A DNA stretch of 64,000 nucleotides, from contig NZ_LWKZ01000003.1 in NCBI RefSeq assembly GCF_001905005.1, positions 62,001-126,000 on the forward strand, in the 5' to 3' direction. Within the stretch, counting starts at the first letter, position 1. Each line of letters opens with the position of its first letter. Below, one piece after another: positions 8,737 to 15,270 of the stretch. The notes beneath the pieces were generated by a model. The model was not told the origin of the DNA. It did no database searches and saw nothing but the letters and a program-made list of their open reading frames with translations. The position numbers were made by a program, and so were the translations under genes. This DNA comes from Streptomyces sp. CB02923. Lineage in GTDB: Bacteria; Actinomycetota; Actinomycetes; Streptomycetales; Streptomycetaceae.

Positions 8737-9450
8737 GGGTGAACTCCCCCTGGTCTGTTCAGGTCTGCCGCGGACACGCGTCCGGCCCCGGGCGGCCGTA
8801 CCGCGCCGTGGGTGGTCCTGCCGGTCTTGCCCCGGACGTGCCCGCATCTGCTGTTTTGTCATGCACCGGGAAGCCGGAGCAGGTCCCCACTATGCCGGTG
8901 CCGTTGGGGACGGCGGCGGGCGGGTCCCCGGTTCCGGTTCGGCGCGGATCTCTCCGCGGGAGTGATGCCGGTGGTGCGGGAGGGGCGCGTATGGTGCGGG
9001 CGCTCCGGGGTGTTCGGGGGCGTCCCGGGGCGTCTTGAGGCCCCTTCGAGTCGCGCCAGGGTGCGCCGGTGTGTTCCAGGGCGTTCGAGTTGCTCCGGGC
9101 TGCTTCGAGTTGTCCCGAGCAGCTCCGAACTGCTCGGAGCTGCTCGGAGCTGCTCCGGTGGGATGTCGCCGGGACGTTCGCCGTGAAACCCGTAAGGCCG
9201 GAGGTCAGGCGCGCGGCAAGGATCTTTCGGCAGGCCGTGTTCTCCCGCGGGCGGCGTCGTTGATACGTACGGGGGACGGCTGAGCCGTGTCCGGCGGCAG
9301 GGCAGTGGCCCGCTGACCGGGCCCGGCGACCTGCCGACAGCGAACCAGGCCCGGTGCGCGACGGAAGCGGCCCGACAGGGTGCGGACGGCGCGCGGCGGG
9401 CCCGCCCGCAGTTCAACAGAAGAGTTCAGCAGCAGGAGGACCGAACCGCC
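8737..9450. other. Intergenic region upstream of the siderophore operon
   Basis: 714 bp between the divergently transcribed protease and siderophore aminotransferase genes. Nothing here looks like a gene; open frames show no codon bias or homology. A large hairpin repeat lies at 9115-9147 and short GAGCTGCTC/TTCGAGTT words recur from 9083 to 9158. No iron-box sequence of the TTAGGTTAGG type was found by eye, although this is where one would be expected for an iron-repressed siderophore operon. Confidence 0.6.
9115..9147. repeat. 14-bp perfect inverted repeat
   Basis: CCGAGCAGCTCCGA at 9115-9128 is the exact reverse complement of TCGGAGCTGCTCGG at 9134-9147, with a 5-nt loop. A further TGCTCGGAGC copy is nested, so alternative pairings exist. 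It could be an operator or an RNA hairpin in the leader of the protease or siderophore transcript; it is over 300 bp from either start codon. Confidence 0.8.
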
Positions 9451-10941
9451 GTGGCCTTGACCCAGCCTCTGCCGATGGCACCCCCTCCCGCCCACGAGGG
9501 CATCCTGCGGCGCCAGTCGCTCCGCGAGTCCGCCGCCCGTACGTACGCGCGCTCCCTTCCCATCGTCCCGGTGCGCGCCCGCGGGCTGACCATCGAGGGC
9601 GCCGACGGCCGCCGCTACCTGGACTGCCTCTCCGGGGCAGGCACCCTGGCGCTCGGCCACAACCACCCCGTCGTCCTGGAGGCGATCCGCTCCGTCCTGG
9701 ACTCCGGCGCCCCGCTGCACGTCCTCGACCTGGCCACCCCGGTCAAGGACGCCTTCGTCACCGAACTGTTCGCCACCCTCCCTGCCGAACTGGCCGACCA
9801 CGGCCGCGTCCAGTTCTGCGGACCGGCCGGCACGGACGCCGTCGAGGCCGCCTTCAAGCTGGTGCGGACCGCGACCGGCCGGGACGGGCTCGCGGCCTTC
9901 ACCGGCGCGTACCACGGCATGACGGCGGGGGCGCTCGCGGCGTCAGGGGGCGCGCGCGACACCTCCGTGACCCGTCTCCCGTATCCGTACGACTACCGCT
10001 GCCCCTTCGGTACGGGCGGTGAGCGCGGCGCCGAACTGGCGGCGCACTGGACCGCGAACGTGCTGGACGACGAGAAGAGCGGGGTGCCCAGGCCCGCCGG
10101 AATGATCCTGGAACCGGTCCAGGGTGAAGGCGGGGTGATCCCCGCGCCCGACAGCTGGCTGCGCAGGATGCGCGAGATCACGGCCATGCGCGACATCCCG
10201 CTGATCGTGGACGAGGTGCAGACCGGCGTGGGCCGCACCGGCGCGTTCTGGGCCGTCGAACACAGCGGCGTGGTGCCCGACGTCCTCGTGCTGTCCAAGG
10301 CCATCGGCGGCAGCCTGCCGCTCGCGGTCATCGTCTACCGAGAAGAACTGGACGCCTGGCGGCCCGGCGCGCACGCCGGCACCTTCCGCGGCAACCAGCT
10401 CGCCATGGCGGCCGGCGCGGCCACCCTCGCGTACGTCCGGGAGAACGACCTGGCGCGGCGCGCCGCGGACCTGGGCGCCCGTATGGCGTCCCGGCTCGGC
10501 GGGCTCGCCGCCGAGCACGGCTGCATCGGTGACGTACGCGGCCGGGGCCTGATGCTCGGCCTGGAACTGATCGACCCGGACGCCGCCCCCGACCCGGCGG
10601 GGGCCCGTCCGGCCGCCCCCGCGCTGGCCGCGTCCGTCCAGCAGGAGTGCCTGGCCAGGGGCCTGATCATCGAACTGGGCGGCCGCCACGGCTCGGTGAT
10701 CCGACTGCTGCCCCCGCTCACCATCACCGACGAACAGGCGGACGCGGTCCTCGACCGCCTCGCCGACGCGCTGGCGGCCGCGGCGGGACCGGGAGCGAGC
10801 AGTGCGGCGGCCGGAAGGCCCACGGTGCCCGGCCGGAGGGCGGGGCAGGGGGAGCGGGAGACGGCGGACGCCGCCCCCGCGCCAGAGGGGCAGAGCCACA
10901 CGCCGTCCCGGCAGGCGCCGTTCCCCGGGGGGACGCTGTGA
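9451..10941 (+). CDS. PLP-dependent class III aminotransferase (diaminobutyrate type)
   Basis: First gene of the siderophore operon. A class III aminotransferase resembling L-2,4-diaminobutyrate:2-oxoglutarate aminotransferases, which make diaminobutyrate from aspartate semialdehyde and glutamate. 496 residues. Visible features: cofactor loop GPAGTDAVEAA, aspartate of the IVDEVQTG motif, Schiff-base Lys283 in LSKAIGG, and RGRGLMLGLEL near the C-terminus. The last ~50 residues are an Ala/Gly/Pro-rich extension beyond the fold. Start GTG 9451 has AGGAGGA at 9434-9440. The product would supply the amine arm for the two NIS synthetases downstream; whether diaminobutyrate is the true product is inferred from context. 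Confidence 0.85.
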   Translation: MALTQPLPMAPPPAHEGILRRQSLRESAARTYARSLPIVPVRARGLTIEGADGRRYLDCLSGAGTLALGHNHPVVLEAIRSVLDSGAPLHVLDLATPVKDAFVTELFATLPAELADHGRVQFCGPAGTDAVEAAFKLVRTATGRDGLAAFTGAYHGMTAGALAASGGARDTSVTRLPYPYDYRCPFGTGGERGAELAAHWTANVLDDEKSGVPRPAGMILEPVQGEGGVIPAPDSWLRRMREITAMRDIPLIVDEVQTGVGRTGAFWAVEHSGVVPDVLVLSKAIGGSLPLAVIVYREELDAWRPGAHAGTFRGNQLAMAAGAATLAYVRENDLARRAADLGARMASRLGGLAAEHGCIGDVRGRGLMLGLELIDPDAAPDPAGARPAAPALAASVQQECLARGLIIELGGRHGSVIRLLPPLTITDEQADAVLDRLADALAAAAGPGASSAAAGRPTVPGRRAGQGERETADAAPAPEGQSHTPSRQAPFPGGTL

Positions 10942-10948
10942 GCAGGGG

Positions 10949-11011
10949 AAACCGGCGCCCGGTACGTCCAAACCGGCGTCCGGTACGTCCAAACCGGCGT
11001 CCGGTACGTCC
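10949..11011 (+). repeat. 21-bp tandem repeat, three copies
   Basis: Units of 21 bp beginning AAACCGGCG and ending GGTACGTCC occupy 10949-10969, 10970-10990 and 10991-11011 and are almost identical. They start 7 bp after the aminotransferase stop. Two helical turns per unit would put identical faces in line for protein binding; alternatively they could be relics of a coding tract, as the frame is open and would read Lys-Pro-Ala-Ser-Gly-Thr-Ser. Confidence 0.9.
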
Positions 11012-11182
11012 CTGCCGCCTCAAACCTCCCTCGCGGCTCACCGCCCGCCACAGCCTCGCACCTCCCCATGGGCGTACGCCGCCCTGCCGCCACGCGCCCA
11101 CCCACCGCTGCCGCACGCTCGCCCACCGCTCCACCACCGTCCAGACCGCGCCGACCGCGCCGACCCTGCGAGGCACACCCCG

Positions 11183-13519
11183 ATGAACGAACGCCCCGGC
11201 CCCGACGGGACTCCGGCCGACGAGCGACGTCTGCCCCGTGAACCCCTGGCCCGGCTCCGGGAACCCGCCGTACCGCGCCAGAACCGGCGCGCCGGTACGC
11301 ACGACACCGGCGAGGGCGGTGAACACAGCGGCCACACCGGCTGCGCCGTACGGCTCGGACATCACGAACGGCATGGGATCGATGACTGCCACGGCCTCGG
11401 GGCGACCCGGGTCGTCACCGTGTACGCGGACGGTGAGACGGAGACGGAGACGGAGGCTGAAGTCGAGGCGGAGGCCGGGGCGGAGGCGGAGGTCGGGGCA
11501 TCCGCCACGGAAGGGTGCGCTGTCGAAGAGGACACCGTCACCCATCAGGCCACCGAGCAGAACCCGGCACCGGACCAGGTACCGGACCCGGCTTCGGACC
11601 AGGTACCGGACCAGGTACCGGACTCTGTACAAAGCCCCGCCCAGGACCCTGCCCAGGACCCTGCCCAGGACCCCGCCCAGGGCTCCGTCCAGGGCCCCTC
11701 ACAAGATCCCGTGCAGGACAGGCTGGAGCATCCCGACCCGGCCGTCGCCGCCGACGCGGCCGGTGCCGAGAGTCTGCTCCGCTGCTGGATCCGCGAGAGC
11801 GGCACCCCCCGCCCGTCCGGCGACCGGCTGCGCATCCCTCTCGACGCCAGCGCGGCGACCCTGCGTGTCCCCGTCCTGTACTGGTCGGACACCGGCTGGC
11901 ACCGTTTTGGCGCACCCGTACTGGAAGGCGCCGCCGACGCCGCGCCCCTGGACGCGGTGACCCTTGCCGCCCTGCTGCGCCGCGAGGCCGTACGCGGCAC
12001 CGCCGCGCTCCCCGCCCCGCACCACCCCACCGTCCCCGGCCACCCCTCCGGCCCGCCGGACAGTGAGAGCGCCGACCTCGTCGGGCGCGTCGCCGACTCC
12101 GTACGGCACACCGCGGTCTTCCTCGCCGACCGGCGCGCCACCCCGGCCGACGACCACGGTGGCTCGCGGTTCCTCGCCGCCGAACAAGCCCTCCTCTTCG
12201 GCCACCCCATGCACCCGACCCCCAAGAGCCGGGAGGGCCTGACCGCCGCCGAGACCCGCTCCTACTCCCCGGAGCTGCGCGGCGCGTTCCGCCTCCACTG
12301 GATGGCCGTACACCCGGACGCGTTCACCGCCGACTCGGCCTGGACCGAGCGCGGCCGGACCGTCCCCGCCGAACAGCTGGCCGCCCGCTTCGCGGAGGAA
12401 GCGCCACGAGGGCCCGTCGGCACTTTGCCGTTGCCCATGCACCCGTGGCAGGCCCACCAGCTCGGCCACCGCCCGGACATCGCCGAGCTGTACGAGGCGG
12501 GCCGCCTTCACGACCTCGGCCCCGGCGGCCCCGCCTGGCACCCCACCTCCTCCGTACGCACCGTCTTCCGCCCCGGCTGCGACGCCATGCTCAAGCTCTC
12601 CCTGGGCCTGCGCATCACCAACTCCCGCCGCGACAACCTCCGCAAGGAACTGGAACGCGGCGTCGAGGTGCACCGGCTGCTCCGTACCGGCCTGGCCGCG
12701 CAGTGGCGGGCCGCCTTCCCCGGCTCGCGGGGCTTCGACATCGTCCGCGACCCGGCCTGGTTCGGCGTCACCGGAGCCGACGGCCGACCGGTGCCCGGCC
12801 TGGACGTGGTCGTCCGGCACAACCCCTTCGCCGCCACGGACGACGCCGTCTGCATCGCCGCCCTCATCTCGCCCCGCCCCTGGCCAGGCCACACCGGCCT
12901 CCGCTCCCGCCTCGCCGACGTCATCGGCAGGCTCACCGCCCGCACCGGGCGGCCCGCGGGCGCCGTCGCCACCGAGTGGTTCCTGCGCTACCTCGAAGCG
13001 GTGGTACGGCCCGTCCTCTGGCTCGACGGCACCGCGGGCATCGCCCTCGAAGCCCACCAGCAGAACACGCTCGTCCTGCTGGACCGCGACGGCTGGCCCG
13101 TCGGCGGCCGCTACCGGGACAACCAGGGCTACTACTTCCGCGAGTCGCGCCGTACGGAGCTGGAGCGGCGGCTGCCCGGCATCGGCGCCACCAGCGACAC
13201 CTTCGTCACCGACGAGGTCACCGACGAGCGCTTCGCCTACTACCTCGGCATCAACAACATCCTCGGCCTCATCGGTGCCTTCGGCTCCCAGCGACTGGCT
13301 GCCGAGAACGTGCTCCTCGCAGCCTTCCGGCGCTTCCTCGCCGACGCCGCCACCGGGCCCGCGGAACACCGCTCACCGCTGCCCGGCCGACTTCTGGACA
13401 CCCGCACCCTGCGCTGCAAGGCCAACTTGTTCACCCGGCTGCGCGGCCTCGACGAACTCGTCGGCCCCGTCGACACCCAGTCCGTCTACGTCACCATCCC
13501 CAACCCCCTCCACCCCTGA
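11183..13519 (+). CDS. NIS siderophore synthetase, IucA/IucC family (first copy)
   Basis: ATP-dependent NRPS-independent siderophore synthetase that condenses a carboxylate such as citrate with an amine or hydroxylamine. 778 residues as called. The catalytic part begins near AESLLRCWIRE (DNA about 11764) and is about 585 residues, the normal family length; HPMHPTPKSREG (about 340), LPMHPWQ, KLSLGLRITNSRR (about 470) and EAHQQN (about 622) are conserved. The N-terminal ~190 residues are extra, low in complexity and contain QDPAQ and DQVPD repeats. Start ATG 11183 is the first ATG in frame with only a weak GCGAGG upstream; GTG 11711 would give a standard-length enzyme. The same frame stays open for 74 codons after the TGA stop. 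Confidence 0.85.
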   Translation: MNERPGPDGTPADERRLPREPLARLREPAVPRQNRRAGTHDTGEGGEHSGHTGCAVRLGHHERHGIDDCHGLGATRVVTVYADGETETETEAEVEAEAGAEAEVGASATEGCAVEEDTVTHQATEQNPAPDQVPDPASDQVPDQVPDSVQSPAQDPAQDPAQDPAQGSVQGPSQDPVQDRLEHPDPAVAADAAGAESLLRCWIRESGTPRPSGDRLRIPLDASAATLRVPVLYWSDTGWHRFGAPVLEGAADAAPLDAVTLAALLRREAVRGTAALPAPHHPTVPGHPSGPPDSESADLVGRVADSVRHTAVFLADRRATPADDHGGSRFLAAEQALLFGHPMHPTPKSREGLTAAETRSYSPELRGAFRLHWMAVHPDAFTADSAWTERGRTVPAEQLAARFAEEAPRGPVGTLPLPMHPWQAHQLGHRPDIAELYEAGRLHDLGPGGPAWHPTSSVRTVFRPGCDAMLKLSLGLRITNSRRDNLRKELERGVEVHRLLRTGLAAQWRAAFPGSRGFDIVRDPAWFGVTGADGRPVPGLDVVVRHNPFAATDDAVCIAALISPRPWPGHTGLRSRLADVIGRLTARTGRPAGAVATEWFLRYLEAVVRPVLWLDGTAGIALEAHQQNTLVLLDRDGWPVGGRYRDNQGYYFRESRRTELERRLPGIGATSDTFVTDEVTDERFAYYLGINNILGLIGAFGSQRLAAENVLLAAFRRFLADAATGPAEHRSPLPGRLLDTRTLRCKANLFTRLRGLDELVGPVDTQSVYVTIPNPLHP
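11577..11700 (+). repeat. In-frame repeats in the IucA/IucC N-terminal extension
   Basis: Two tandem families sit side by side: GGACCAGGTACC words encoding Asp-Gln-Val-Pro and a 12-bp CCCAGGACCCTG unit encoding Gln-Asp-Pro-Ala. Both periods are multiples of three. They lie in the extra N-terminal part of the first siderophore synthetase and not in its catalytic fold. Confidence 0.85.
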
Positions 13520-13566
13520 CCCGCCGCTCCGGGCAGCGCCCACCCCGACGTCCCCGCCCTGTTCCT

Positions 13567-13728
13567 GTTCCCCGACGCACTGTTCCCCGGCCCGCTGTCC
13601 CCCGATCTGCTGACCCTCGGCCCGCTGGTCTCCGACCTGCTGACCCTCGATCCGCTGTCCTCCGGCCTGCTGACCTCCGGTCTGCTGGTCCTCGACCCGC
13701 TGTCCTCCGATTCCCTGCCCGCCCGCCC
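13567..13728 (+). repeat. 15-bp degenerate tandem repeat after the first synthetase
   Basis: About ten units of 15 bp with core CTGCTG or CCGCTG (for example TCCGACCTGCTGACC) run through the 250-bp gap between the first NIS synthetase and the acyltransferase. The frame is the synthetase frame, open past its stop until TGA at 13739, and would encode a Leu/Asp/Pro/Ser pentapeptide repeat. No start codon with a ribosome site lies in front, so translation would need readthrough. Confidence 0.8.
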
Positions 13729-13769
13729 CGTGACCTCGTGAGGAGGCCCGGAAAGGAGAGAGCGCCACC

Positions 13770-14537
13770 GTGCCCCCCACCGAATCCGGCATCGACCCCG
13801 AATCCGGCATCGACCCAGGATCCGAGGAGACCTTCGGCCACCCCCTCGAAGCCTCTCCGGACAACGCGCTCGACGACACCCTCGACCTGCACCTGCCGCC
13901 TGACATCACCGCGCTGTTCAGCGAAGAGCTCCTCTCCGCCACCCCGGCCGACAGCCCGAGCGGCGGAGTCCTGCTGGACCACATCGCCGACTGGGGCCCG
14001 GCAGCGACCGTCGCCGGACCGTTCCAGCTCGTACCCGTACGCATCGAGCGCGACCTGCCGCTGGTCTCCGCCTGGATGAACGACCCGGCCGTCGCGGCGT
14101 TCTGGGAACTGGCCGGGCCGCAGGAGACCACCGCCGCCCACCTGCGCGCCCAGCTCGACGGCGACGGACGCAGCGTGCCCTGCCTCGGCGTACTGAGCGG
14201 TGTCCCCATGAGCTACTGGGAGATCTACCGCGCCGACCTGGACCCGGTCGCCCGGTACTACCCGGCCCGGCCACACGACACGGGACTGCACCTGCTGGTC
14301 GGGGGTGTCGCCGACCGCGGCCGCGGCATCGGGACCGCGCTGCTGCGCGCCACCGCCGACCTCGTCCTGGACCACCGCCCGCAGTGCGGCCGGGTCATCG
14401 CCGAACCCGACCTGCGCAACATCCCGTCCGTCGCCGCCTTCCTCGGCGCCGGATTCCGCTACGCCGACGAGATCGACCTGCCCGCCAAACGTGCGGCCCT
14501 CATGATCCGCGACCGCGTACACCGCCACCTCCTGTGA
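13770..14537 (+). CDS. GNAT-type acyltransferase of the siderophore operon
   Basis: IucB-like acetyl/acyltransferase likely to N-acylate the amine building block. 255 residues: a variable N-terminal part (1-85) and a GNAT domain (about 90-250). Typical elements are PFQLVPVRIERDLPLVSAWM, a WELAG-containing helix, and the acyl-CoA pyrophosphate loop in RGRGIGTALL followed by AEPDLRNIPSVAAFLGAGF. GTG 13770 has AAAGGAGAG at 13752-13760, about 9 nt upstream. Position between two IucA/IucC genes supports a role in siderophore assembly. No flavin N-hydroxylase lies nearby, so the acylated group is probably not a hydroxamate unless a distant enzyme supplies it. Confidence 0.82.
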   Translation: MPPTESGIDPESGIDPGSEETFGHPLEASPDNALDDTLDLHLPPDITALFSEELLSATPADSPSGGVLLDHIADWGPAATVAGPFQLVPVRIERDLPLVSAWMNDPAVAAFWELAGPQETTAAHLRAQLDGDGRSVPCLGVLSGVPMSYWEIYRADLDPVARYYPARPHDTGLHLLVGGVADRGRGIGTALLRATADLVLDHRPQCGRVIAEPDLRNIPSVAAFLGAGFRYADEIDLPAKRAALMIRDRVHRHLL

Positions 14538-15270
14538 CCGCCCCCACCGCCCGCGCCAGCCGCCGACATCCCCCCGCCGGCAACTCCCGCCCGCCCTTCC
14601 CTCACCCCACACCCCCACCCCCTCCCACCCCTAACACCCCACCCGCCCGGCCCACTTCACCTGATCCCACAGCTACACCTGGCACCGGAACACCACCCGC
14701 CCCGACCGCGCTGACCGCGCTGACCGCCCCGACCGCGTTGACCGGCCCGACCGCTGTGTCCGGCCCCGCGGCATCACCCCGCCCTTCGGTATCACCTGTC
14801 TCCACCGCATCGCTCAGCCCCACCACATCACCTGTCTCCGCCACATCACTCAGCCCCACCGCATCACTCAGCCCCGCCGTATCACCCGGCTCCACCGCGC
14901 CATCCGGCTCACCCAACCCGCCTACCGCCCCAGCCCTACCCGCCGCGTGCCGCCAGTCGGCCGCGTGCGGACAGTCGGCCCTTCCCCACGCGCCGACCAC
15001 GCTCGGACGGTCGGCCCTTTCCCACCTGCCGACCGCGCTCGGACGGTCGGTCCAGTTCCACCCGTCAGCCGCTTTCGGCTGGCCGGTGCCACACCACCTG
15101 CCGGTACGGCCGTTCCGTCCCCGCCCGCCGTCCCCCATCTCCCGCATCTCCCGCATCTTCCGCGCCGTCCGCGTTTTCCGCGCCTTCCGCACTGTTCGCG
15201 TCTCCACACCTGACCCCATTTCCCCACGCACTGTCCGTGTCGCTCAGGTCTCGTCCCCAGGAGTCCCGCC
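14538..15270 (+). other. 733-bp low-complexity intergenic region in the siderophore operon
   Basis: No gene is supported between the acyltransferase and the second synthetase. The + strand is a pyrimidine-rich run of imperfect repeats: ACCGCGCTG/ACCGCCCCG words at about 14703-14755, a TCACTCAGCCCCACCGCA-type unit at about 14810-14890, and a ~36-bp unit containing CTCGGACGGTCGG at about 14960-15050. Open frames across it have no recognisable domain. The Shine-Dalgarno of the next gene is at 15258-15263. Confidence 0.7.

Noticed and set aside
10949..11011. CRISPR array
   Set aside because: Units are directly adjacent without unique spacers and there are no cas genes.
10802..11182. Upstream extension of the first synthetase
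   Set aside because: No ATG or GTG start other than one inside the aminotransferase gene, and the product is shadow-like.
14538..15270. Coding sequence across the pyrimidine-rich siderophore gap
   Set aside because: Only low-complexity Pro/Thr/Ser product, no start with a ribosome site, no domain.
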